DNA of 17,011 bases from Isotricha intestinalis (Eukaryota > Ciliophora > Litostomatea > Vestibuliferida > Isotrichidae). The notes under the pieces are model-generated. The model had not been told where the DNA came from. It worked only from the letters and a program-made list of their open reading frames with translations, and did no database searches. This document shows positions 1 to 8,627 of this stretch, piece by piece. Position 1 is the stretch's first letter. Each line of letters begins with the position of its first letter. A program made the position numbers and the translations under genes. The stretch is from NCBI GenBank assembly GCA_023807065.1, contig JAJJLU010000838.1:1-17011 (forward strand), given 5' to 3'.

Positions 1-15
1 TCCCCAATCCCCATG
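1..15. repeat. Possible telomere remnant (C4A2T-like repeat)
   Basis: The window opens with T-CCCCAAT-CCCCAT, that is one and most of a second C4A2T-type unit, in a region otherwise almost devoid of C runs. C-rich strands of this kind at the 5' end of a sequence are what ciliate telomeres look like (the Tetrahymena unit is CCCCAA). Only about two units are present, so this could be a trimmed telomere at a contig end or a chance match. Read as protein it could also be a short Pro/His-containing scrap, which I cannot exclude. Confidence 0.35.
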
Positions 16-1355
16 AAAATTTTGATATATATAAATCATTTATTAGATTATTTTGAAATAAAAGAAAAATAATTAAAATATATAAAATATAATTATTTTA
101 AGTTAATTTATTTAAAATAATAAATTATTTCTTAAAAAAAGTATACCTTACTGAAGGAGTTAAATTATATTAGTGATTTTGAATTATATGAAAAATACAT
201 AATAAAATATAATTTATTAGAAGAAGTTGATGGACAAATTATTGATAATTTTTATTAAATGTTTGATTTATATAAATCAAAATAAACTAGTTTTATTATT
301 TTCCAGACACTTCTTCGTTTGATAAATATTATATAAAAATTTTTTTGGGGAAGAGGTAATTGAATAAGAATAAATAGTTCTATTCTAGAATAATTTTTAA
401 AATTAAATAAAAGGATTTGTGCTGAAATAGAGTTCATATAAATTGATTTTTAATTGAATATTATGCGTAATTACTGTAAAACCTGGGATTGTTAGTCATA
501 CCAAATCCCTATTTTAATCTTATAAGAATCACGATTTCTTCTCATTGTGGTCATTGCTTTAAACATTAAATGATAAATTTTCAAAATAATTAATTACAAT
601 TAATTTTATCTTTATAAATTAAATATAATTATTTTAAAATAGATGAACATACAAAAGAGAAATACAATCAAATAAAAGTAAGTTTATTGCTAAACATTTG
701 AAATCAATTAAAAATTTATCTTCAATAAAAATAAATAAAAACCGAAATATGGAGCATTTAAACAGTTTCATCATTTGCCAACTTTAAATGGATATTATAA
801 ATTATAGTTAAATCCATATTTCTTTTATTAAAATTAAAAGAAAATAATAAATATTTTTGGAGTTAGAGTTTTTTCTTTTTGTAGGTCAGTCAATAAATTT
901 TAATATTTTTATAAAGTAAAGAACAATATCATATGAATGTTCCCGGTTTTTACATTAATTCAAATTCATTTTACTTAATATGTAATTAATAATTGTGTTT
1001 CTTCCAGTTTAGTTATATAATAATAAATTTCTATTTACTTAATACCTTTTTTTGTTTTCAAAAGATATTATATATATATTTATGTTTTCTCTATTTTCTT
1101 TTTATTCCATTTAATTCATAATCCCTTACAATTTTTGATTCTGAATATTAAAAAATATAAAATTTGATTATAATACAAATTTATTCTTTCTATTTCATAT
1201 TCAATACTTAACCTGGCATTTTATTAAAAATCATTCTTTAAAAAAATATTATAAAACAAAATTTATAAAAAAATTATATAAAATTAATTGTCTTAAAAAA
1301 AACATAATAAAAAATTATAAAAAATAAAACAATAAGTATTCTTTTGTGAATTTAA
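16..1355. other. Gene-poor, possibly subtelomeric region
   Basis: I find no complete gene here. There are short plus-strand open stretches with protein-like composition. The clearest runs from 136 to 258 (40 codons ending in TAA, including ELNYISDFELYEKY and EEVDGQIIDNFY) but has no start codon. Another, at roughly 290-360, reads FPDTSSFDKYYIKIF. They lie in different frames and are separated by stops. At this base composition open runs of 30-40 codons arise fairly often by chance, so these may be relics of a decayed gene or noise. The last 100 bases before 1356 are A-rich, as before other starts in the window, and probably hold the promoter and leader of the kinase gene. Confidence 0.4.
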
Positions 1356-4205
1356 ATGGGAAATAAATGTTCAGAATGTAAATGTTCATCAGAAATAATA
1401 GATTTATCAAAAGAAACAAATTTACATAAAGAAAAAATAAAAAGCGAAACCGAGAAAATTCAAGAAGATACTTTATTTAGTAACAATTTAAAAACTGAAA
1501 GAAAAACAACAAATAATTTTGCTGAAAAATTTTCAAATTTCAAAAAGCAAAAATCAATAAAATCTAAAAAATCAATAAAAGAAGAAATAAAAGAAGAAAA
1601 CAATAATTCAAAAAGTAATACATCAACATCTAGAAATTTAATATCTCAATTAAAATTCATAGATGAAATGAGTCAATTAACTTTAATTCCTCAAAAAAAA
1701 AAATCAAAAGAAGATATTAAAATAATAAAAAATGCTTTATCAAAGCATTTTTTTATTCAAAGCTTAAGTGAAAAAAACAAAGAAGATATAATAAATGAAA
1801 TTCATTTAGCAAAAATTGGTTCTAATAAATTAATATGTTTACAAGGAAGAGAAGGTACATTTTTTTACATAATAAAAAATGGAATAGTAGAATTATTAAT
1901 AGATGATAAACCAATTAAAAAAATAATGAATGGAGAAAGTTTTGGTGAATTTGCTTTATTACATAATGCTCCTAGATCAGGAACAATAAGAACAATTATT
2001 CAAAGTGAATTATGGATTCTTGAAAGAAATGCTTTTAGACATATTGTAGATACTTCAATGAAAGAAAATTATAATGAAAATAAATCTTTTATTAATTCAG
2101 TTTCTATTTTTCGTATTATGGATTTTTATCAACAAAGTTTATTATGTAATTCATTATATAAAGAAATTTTTTTAGAAAATGAAATTATAACAAGAGAAGG
2201 AGATGATGCTAATTGTATATATATTATTAAAGAAGGTGAAGTTAATTGTGTTAAAAATGATATTATTATAAGAACTTTAAAAGAAGGAGAAAATTTTGGG
2301 GAAAGAAGTATTTTTGTTAATGCAAAAAGATCTTTAGATGTTATTGCTAAAACAAATTGTATTTGTTATTCTATTTCTTTTGATACTTTAGAAAATATAT
2401 TAGGTGTTGATTATAAAAAAGAATTATTAAAGCAATTTATTAAATTTTCATTTCATACTAGTAATATTTTAAATTTCATTCATCCTGAATTTATTGATAA
2501 GACTTTTAAATTATTTGAAATGAAAGTTTTTAAAAGAGATGAAATTGTTATTAATAAAGGAACTTATTTATCTGAAAAAGTTGTTGTTATTCTTGATGGT
2601 AATGTAGTGCATGAAAATAATCAAAGTGAAATTATTGCTAAAAGAGGAGAAGTATTATGTGAGAAAAATTTATTTGAAAAAGGAAATTATGAAACAACAG
2701 AAAATTATATTGCTAATCCTGATTGTTTAGCTTGTGAATGTGATACAGATAAATTCTTAGAAACCTTAAAAGTTGAAAGTTTTATTGAATTAAAAGAATT
2801 AAGTCGTCAATTAGAGATATTAAAAAAATCTTCTTTTCTTAAAAGATTACCTCTTGAAAAAATTGAAGATTTAGTTGGTAAAATGATGGTTCAAAAATAT
2901 CAAATTAATGCACAAATAACAAAAAAAAAAGAAAAAGGACAATATATTTTTTTTATCTTATCAGGAATAGTTGGTTATGAAACTAAAAAAATTTCAACTA
3001 ATTCCAATGAAGATAGTGATATCACAGAAATTGTCGAATATAAAGAAAGTGAATGTATTGGTAAAAATTTATTATTTGAAGACAGATATTCAGAAACAAC
3101 ATTTGCAAAAACAGAATGTGAATTATTAATCATTGATAGTAATTTATTTAGAATAACATTAGGACCAACATTAACTTCATATTTAAAAGACTCTTTAACA
3201 ATAATAGACAAAACAATAGAAATAAAAGATTTAGAAATATTATTTGATTTATCAATAGATAAGTCAAGAGCAGTTTCTTTAGTTTTATCAAAAACAAATG
3301 GTAAATTATATATAATAAAAAGTTATCCCAAAAATAGAATAATAAAAGAAAAATTATTTGAGCACATTGAAGAAATAAAATCTCTAATGTCAAAAATGGA
3401 ACATCCTTTAATAGTTAAATTTATAAAAGTAATAAAAGATAGAAATCACATATTCTTCCTATATGAATTTATATCAGGAACAGAATTTCATATATTAATA
3501 AGAGAAGCAGAGCATCCTCCTTTTTCTTCATATCAACTTCAATTTTATTTCGCAAGTATATTAGTAATAATAAATTTCCTTCATAAAAACAAAATAGTTC
3601 ATAGAGACATTCGTCCAGAAAATTTTATAGTGAAAGAAAATGGTTATTTAGCTTTATATAATTTAAGATATGCTAAAGAAATAAAAGATAAAACAAACTC
3701 AATAATAGGAAATTATAATTATATGGCTCCTGAAGTAATAATGGGAGAAGGATATTCATTTGAAGTTGATTATTGGTCAGCTGGAGTAATAATGTATGAA
3801 TGTATTATTGGTCATTTACCTTTTGTAGGTGATAAAGAAGATCCTATGTCAATTTATTTTGCTATTATAAATGGGAAATTAAATTTTCCTCAAAATTTTG
3901 AATCTAAACCTTTTGAGTTTTTAATTAATTCTATGCTTGCTAAAAATCCTTCTAAAAGATTAGCTAAAATTGAATTAATTCAAACTCAACAATTTTTCCA
4001 TGGATTTGATTTTAATGATGTTGAATATTTAAGATGTAATCCACAATATTTGCCTAGTGTTGAAGATATGAAAGGTTGGAGTAGTAATGGTTCTTTTAAA
4101 AAGCATTCTATTCAATTATATAATCAATGGATTCATGATAATCCGAATATGGTTTTAAATGATTCTGAAAGGGCGTCTTCAGAAGCATGGTTTGAGAATT
4201 TTTGA
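1356..4205 (+). CDS. PKG-like protein with four cyclic-nucleotide-binding modules and a pseudokinase domain
   Basis: The 949-residue product has the layout of protist cGMP-dependent protein kinase. The N-terminus, MGNKCSECKC, fits N-myristoylation at Gly2 with nearby cysteines for palmitoylation, so membrane attachment is likely. Four cNMP-binding-like modules follow. Module A (about 127-245) has an intact phosphate-binding cassette, F196-G-E with Arg207. Module B (about 250-365) also does, F314-G-E with Arg325. Modules C (near 431) and D (near 568, IGK in place of FGE) are degenerate. The kinase domain spans about 628-885. Lys655 and HRD (749-751, in HRDIRPEN) are kept. All three glycines of the P-loop (632-640) are gone, the alpha-C glutamate appears replaced by Ile, and DFG reads N769-L-R. 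An MAPE motif and an AGC-type tail ending WFENF remain. I infer a cyclic-nucleotide-sensing scaffold or inactive partner rather than an active kinase. It ends in TGA, the only gene here that does. Confidence 0.88.
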   Translation: MGNKCSECKCSSEIIDLSKETNLHKEKIKSETEKIQEDTLFSNNLKTERKTTNNFAEKFSNFKKQKSIKSKKSIKEEIKEENNNSKSNTSTSRNLISQLKFIDEMSQLTLIPQKKKSKEDIKIIKNALSKHFFIQSLSEKNKEDIINEIHLAKIGSNKLICLQGREGTFFYIIKNGIVELLIDDKPIKKIMNGESFGEFALLHNAPRSGTIRTIIQSELWILERNAFRHIVDTSMKENYNENKSFINSVSIFRIMDFYQQSLLCNSLYKEIFLENEIITREGDDANCIYIIKEGEVNCVKNDIIIRTLKEGENFGERSIFVNAKRSLDVIAKTNCICYSISFDTLENILGVDYKKELLKQFIKFSFHTSNILNFIHPEFIDKTFKLFEMKVFKRDEIVINKGTYLSEKVVVILDGNVVHENNQSEIIAKRGEVLCEKNLFEKGNYETTENYIANPDCLACECDTDKFLETLKVESFIELKELSRQLEILKKSSFLKRLPLEKIEDLVGKMMVQKYQINAQITKKKEKGQYIFFILSGIVGYETKKISTNSNEDSDITEIVEYKESECIGKNLLFEDRYSETTFAKTECELLIIDSNLFRITLGPTLTSYLKDSLTIIDKTIEIKDLEILFDLSIDKSRAVSLVLSKTNGKLYIIKSYPKNRIIKEKLFEHIEEIKSLMSKMEHPLIVKFIKVIKDRNHIFFLYEFISGTEFHILIREAEHPPFSSYQLQFYFASILVIINFLHKNKIVHRDIRPENFIVKENGYLALYNLRYAKEIKDKTNSIIGNYNYMAPEVIMGEGYSFEVDYWSAGVIMYECIIGHLPFVGDKEDPMSIYFAIINGKLNFPQNFESKPFEFLINSMLAKNPSKRLAKIELIQTQQFFHGFDFNDVEYLRCNPQYLPSVEDMKGWSSNGSFKKHSIQLYNQWIHDNPNMVLNDSERASSEAWFENF

Positions 4206-5765
4206 AAAGATAATTTAATATTTTTTTATATATTAGGTTGAAATAATGTATTATAAATAAAATAATTTTTTTTTTAAAACTTTACTTCTTTTTTTTTATC
4301 TTCACTTTTTATTATTTAGGTTAAAATGTAGAGTTAAAATAAATAATTAGAGAAAAAGAAAGTTTTAAATTTTTTAGAAATTATTATTAATTATTTTGAT
4401 AAAGATATTATTTTAAATGAAATAATTATATTGATTGAGGTAAAAAAGAAATGACAAAATATTCTTTAATTTTTCTTGTCTTTTCGATATTAATAAATCA
4501 ATTTATGATTTAAATAAAAAAATTATTAATATATTATTTTCCATTTTTCTTTATCTATAAAATAATTATAATCACCATTTTCTTTTATTTTTTTATTTTT
4601 CATTCTAATTCTAAAAATAATCAATATTTTCTATCATAATTACCTTTATTTTGAGGGAGAAATGATGAATTGAATTAAATAAAGTTCTTTCCAATTAATA
4701 TTATTTCAACAAATAAAATAATTTATCTCCTTTATATCTTTTGTGTTCTAGTATTTTCCTAGATTTTCTAAATTTATTAATAAAAATCATCAGTATAAAC
4801 ACCAATTTTTTAAGATAAACTTCAAATTTTATTATAACTCATTCATCCATAATGTTTTTATTTAATTGACTTTTTTTGAATTTCCTTTTTTTTCAAACAT
4901 TCTTGAATCAAAATAAAGAATAAATTAACTATTTATGTATAATTTTTATATTATTCATATGCTCTAATATTCCAAAAATTCAAAAATCTATTATTTTTAC
5001 TTACTATCTAATAATATAATTTATTTTTATCTCAATGAATTATTCTATTTATGAAGATGTTCTATAATAATATATAATTATTAAATATTTGATGATTGTT
5101 AAATTAATTTTTGTAATAATTGATAATATAAATCTCATTCTGTTAATAAATCTTTTACTAAATATAATTTGAATTATATTGAAACATATTTACTTTAAAT
5201 GAATCTTTTATTTTACTTTGAAAATACATTCAAATTACATTAAATTATACTTTTTTTATATTATTTTAGTATTATATTTCTTTTATGAAAAATAATTATT
5301 TGTTTTTTAATTATCTTTGATATACTTCATCAAAGCTTCTCTTCTTTTATATTTTGAAATTCAAATGAACTCTGATAATTATAAATTTTTTTTTGTTGGA
5401 AATTATTCAAATTAAATTTGTAGAGTTATAATTTAAATAAAATATAGAGTTTAAATAATAAAATTTAGATTAAACTAAAGATATATAGAAAAGAAGTTAT
5501 CATTTATTATTATTTTTTACTTATTTTCATTAAAATATAATTATTAATTTACCTTATAAATCTCTTTTTTGAATAAAAATAAATTCCCTTAACCAATAAT
5601 TTTTTCTTTCTTAAAAGATTTATAAATAGTTTTTCAAAATTTAAGAATATTATAAATCATTTAACATTAATTTAATTTTCTTTTTTACAAAATTGAGATT
5701 CTTTAAATTTTTTTTGAATATATATATAATATACAATAATTAATTGTGTTTAACTGAAAATAAAT
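4206..5765. other. Intergenic desert with degenerate coding-like scraps
   Basis: This 1.56 kb tail-to-tail interval separates the kinase and Dicer-like genes and contains no gene I can support. The minus strand shows several protein-like pieces broken by stops and frame changes. One at about 4530-4610 reads KENGDYNYFIDKEKWKIIY. One at about 4927-4980 reads ILEHMNNIKIIHK and faintly recalls the HRD approach of a kinase. One at about 5328-5424 reads NNFQQKKIYNYQSSFEFQ. Such pieces could be gene relics, but runs this short are expected by chance at this composition. The two 3' ends must lie here. I see no tRNA, clear hairpin terminator or tandem repeat. Confidence 0.5.
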
Positions 5766-8513
5766 TTAATCTTTCATTCCCCAATTATTCTTCATCATTT
5801 GAATACCAGTTTGAGCAGCTTTTTGCTTAGCTTCATCAGTAGTTAAACCTCTTCCTTCACATAAGACTTTATCATTTAATTTAATTTGAACAATATTAAT
5901 CCCATTATCATCTTTAGAATAAAAGAAATTTGGCATTTGCTTGATTTCACCACATAAATCAGAAAAATCATTAACAGAAGAAATTTTAACCTCATCAAAA
6001 TAATAAACAAAATATAATAGAAAAGGAAAGTAAATTTTATTCAACAATAAAAAGCAATTTTCTAAATTACTATCAGTATAAATTGCTCCTATAAAAGCTT
6101 CAAAAATATCTGCAATAAATTTAGGAAATTCACAAGTTGGATTTTCATATTCTATAAATTTCCTATTTAGCATTTTATTAATATTTTCTTCACTTAAAAA
6201 CTTTTCAAAATTTTTTCCTATTTTCTCTCCTGTGAATTTAAAATATAAAGGTAAAGTCCAAATATAAGATAATTTACACATAAAATTATTAGAACATAAA
6301 AAAGATTTAATTTTAGTAACAGTAGAATTATTAAATTTTTTTGCTTGATTAAATAAATTTAATTTATAAGCTTGATAATTATTATTTTCATAAATTAAAG
6401 GAGAGAATATTTTATATAAAAATAATTCAATATAAATTTCTACAATACTATCACCTAATAATTCTAATTTTTCATAATTGTTTTTTTCATCATGACTCGC
6501 AGAACTAAAAGCATTTCTTAATATTTGTTTATTTTTAAACTGATATCCAACACACTTTTCTAAACTTTTATATCTTTTATTCAATTCTGGAAAATTAACA
6601 TAATCTTTATGTATTTCATAATAATTTTTTATCTTTTCAATAGTTATATATTCACTTTCTTTTTTTAAAAAATTTACTCCTTCTAAAAAAGTAATATTTT
6701 TTAAAGGAATTTTCCCTTTTGATATTATATATTCTTTAAAATCAAAAGAAGAATATTCTACATTACATCTTTTTAAAGTACTTTCTGAAAATTTTTCCCA
6801 AACTTTTGATTTTTGAATGAAATTTAAAGAATCTATTAAATTATTTCTTGATAAATAACATGCGGCAATTAGACTTTCTAATATATCTGCAATTTGTTTA
6901 TCACTTATTTCAAATTTTATTTGTTTAAATAAATCAACTGAATATTGAGAAATAATATAATTTCCAATTTTTAATCCTCTTCCTTTTTCAGATAAATATT
7001 TATTATTAATATAAGAAACTCTTAATTTTTCTAAATCACCTATTTTATGTCTTTTTTCTTCTTGATAAATATTAAAAACAATTTCAGAAGTAATAAAAAA
7101 TTTTAAAATTGTATCTCCTAAAGTTTCTAAAGTTTCATAACTAAAAAATAAACCGCAAGAAGGAGGAGTACATGCATAAATAAAATACTGATAAGAATTA
7201 TTATATTTATTTAAATTTTTCTCCATATTAATTCTTTTAACTAATTCATAAGGATATAAAAATCTAATAAAAAAAACAAATAATTTTGGAATTTGAATAT
7301 ATTGTTCTATATCTTCTCTTGAATAAAAAAAGTATATTAATTCATCTTCTGGATATAAAGTTTGAATATATTTTTCTTTTTCTTTTGGTAATGTTTGTTT
7401 TTGTTTATTTTCATCTTTATCTTTATTATATAAAACAATTTCATTTTTTTTTCCTGAAAAAACTGTTAAATAAACTATTTTATTTATTAACTTTTTATTA
7501 GCTTTATAAGTTAAATAATTAGATAATCTTGATATTGCAGAACAATTATGAGGAATTTTTTTATTTAAATAATCTATAAATTTACCATTTAAATTTCTTA
7601 CTTTTTTCTTTTCATTAAAAGTTTTATTATTTTCTTCAACAGTAAATTCTTTTTCAATTACTTTATTAATAAATTTTTCATTATTTTCACATAAAATCTT
7701 AATAAATTTATCAAAGGAATCATCTTTATCAAAGTGATTAATATATTCTAATAATTCTTGATTTGTTTTATTATAAATTAATTTATTATTATTTTTCATA
7801 TCATCTAAATTAATTTTTTTATTATCTAAATGAGGATCAATAAACTTTTCAATGATATCAAAATCAATATTTGGAATATTTGTACTAGGATCAATTATAA
7901 TAGGAACTGATAAATGATAAGAATCATCTTTTTCAGATTCTTTTAATATTTTATTATTATCACTTGGAAAAATTTCTCTGCTTATTTTTAAATTGAATTT
8001 TTCTATATTTAATAATTGCTTTTCACTTATTTTAACTTTATTTATCTTTAATATTTTATATGGTTTTTTTATTTTTTCCTTTTTAGAATAAGCAAAAAAA
8101 AAAATTGGATAATCTATTGAAAAGTAACATATAAAACCAAATTTTGCAACAATTTCATCTATTATAATAACATAAAAGGAGAATATATTATTATTTTCAT
8201 GTAAAAAATTTTCTAAATGAACCAAGTCATATGAGTTTGTATCAGCTAAAATTTTTTTGTGATTTGTTTTATTTTTCATTTTTATTAATTTTTTAGGTTG
8301 ATTTTCTTCATTTATTTGAATTGTGCTTTTTTCTCTTTTTTTCCCTAAAAATAATTTTTCTATATTTTCTTCATTATTTATTATTTCATTATTGTTTGAA
8401 TTATTTGAATTTTTTCTTGAATGGATTTTATCAATATTTAATTCTTGTTCTTTTTGAACTTTTGTTTTTTTTATAGAACATTTATTATTCATTTTTATTT
8501 TATATTCTTTCAA
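5766..8513 (-). CDS. Dicer-like protein: two RNase III domains plus dsRBD, no helicase
   Basis: This 915-residue protein would cut double-stranded RNA into small RNAs. RNase IIIa carries E463-x-x-x-D467 in the signature LETLGD and the second acidic pair D543/E546 in IADILESL. RNase IIIb has E684/D688 in LELLGDS and D802/E805 in IADIFEAF, so both metal sites look complete. A dsRNA-binding domain closes the protein (about 840-910, ending with LTTDEAKQKAAQTG). The N-terminal 200 residues are Lys/Asn-rich. Residues about 200-235 (SVPIIIDPSTNIPNIDFDII) resemble the entry to a PAZ domain, tentatively. There is no DExD/H helicase, an arrangement known from Giardia Dicer and from some ciliate Dicer-like proteins. 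If the host is a ciliate, a role in developmental small RNAs is plausible but inferred. The gene is divergent from the phosphoesterase across 114 bases. The start chosen is the first ATG; Met8 is an alternative. Confidence 0.92.
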   Translation of the reverse strand: MKEYKIKMNNKCSIKKTKVQKEQELNIDKIHSRKNSNNSNNNEIINNEENIEKLFLGKKREKSTIQINEENQPKKLIKMKNKTNHKKILADTNSYDLVHLENFLHENNNIFSFYVIIIDEIVAKFGFICYFSIDYPIFFFAYSKKEKIKKPYKILKINKVKISEKQLLNIEKFNLKISREIFPSDNNKILKESEKDDSYHLSVPIIIDPSTNIPNIDFDIIEKFIDPHLDNKKINLDDMKNNNKLIYNKTNQELLEYINHFDKDDSFDKFIKILCENNEKFINKVIEKEFTVEENNKTFNEKKKVRNLNGKFIDYLNKKIPHNCSAISRLSNYLTYKANKKLINKIVYLTVFSGKKNEIVLYNKDKDENKQKQTLPKEKEKYIQTLYPEDELIYFFYSREDIEQYIQIPKLFVFFIRFLYPYELVKRINMEKNLNKYNNSYQYFIYACTPPSCGLFFSYETLETLGDTILKFFITSEIVFNIYQEEKRHKIGDLEKLRVSYINNKYLSEKGRGLKIGNYIISQYSVDLFKQIKFEISDKQIADILESLIAACYLSRNNLIDSLNFIQKSKVWEKFSESTLKRCNVEYSSFDFKEYIISKGKIPLKNITFLEGVNFLKKESEYITIEKIKNYYEIHKDYVNFPELNKRYKSLEKCVGYQFKNKQILRNAFSSASHDEKNNYEKLELLGDSIVEIYIELFLYKIFSPLIYENNNYQAYKLNLFNQAKKFNNSTVTKIKSFLCSNNFMCKLSYIWTLPLYFKFTGEKIGKNFEKFLSEENINKMLNRKFIEYENPTCEFPKFIADIFEAFIGAIYTDSNLENCFLLLNKIYFPFLLYFVYYFDEVKISSVNDFSDLCGEIKQMPNFFYSKDDNGINIVQIKLNDKVLCEGRGLTTDEAKQKAAQTGIQMMKNNWGMKD

Positions 8514-8627
8514 TTTCCTAAATAAATATTTTTTTTAAAAAACCATAATTAGACAATAAAAAAGAATATATATAAAAAAAATAAAATTATTTAAAAATTT
8601 CTTTTTAATTCAAAAAAAATAAAAATA
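8514..8627. promoter_or_regulatory. Divergent promoter region shared by the Dicer-like and phosphoesterase genes
   Basis: The two start codons face away from each other with only 114 bases between them, so both promoters and both 5' leaders must fit here or overlap the coding regions. The stretch is almost pure A/T. T-rich sequence next to the minus-strand gene and A-rich sequence next to the plus-strand gene give each ATG an A-rich leader on its own strand. No specific element can be assigned beyond TATA-like runs near 8568-8576. Confidence 0.5.

Noticed and set aside
60..141. Possible short GT-AG intron (about 102-141) joining coding-like scraps at the left edge.
   Set aside because: All three upstream frames close by about position 72, so no exon could connect; the other genes here appear to have no introns.
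255..437. Minus-strand frame of 60 codons.
   Set aside because: It has low-complexity hydrophobic composition with no motif, lies opposite coding-like scraps on the plus strand, and sits in a gene-poor region; probably chance.
486..510. GGGATT...AATCCC inverted repeat that might be a tRNA arm or terminator.
   Set aside because: Only six paired bases with no tRNA consensus boxes or cloverleaf around it.
13..936. If TAA and TAG are read as Gln, 13-363 and 643-936 become continuous frames of about 117 and 97 codons ending in TGA, suggesting a Tetrahymena-like code.
   Set aside because: With only TGA as a stop, frames this long are common by chance at this composition. The clear genes contain no in-frame TAA or TAG in nearly 4,000 codons and write Gln with CAA or CAG, so the standard code fits.
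2975..3393. Two overlapping minus-strand frames inside the kinase gene.
   Set aside because: They are shadows of the kinase coding sequence, lie opposite its A-ending codon block, and have no motifs.
7286..7501. Plus-strand frame inside the Dicer-like gene.
   Set aside because: It is a shadow of the RNase III gene with Leu/Phe-rich noise.
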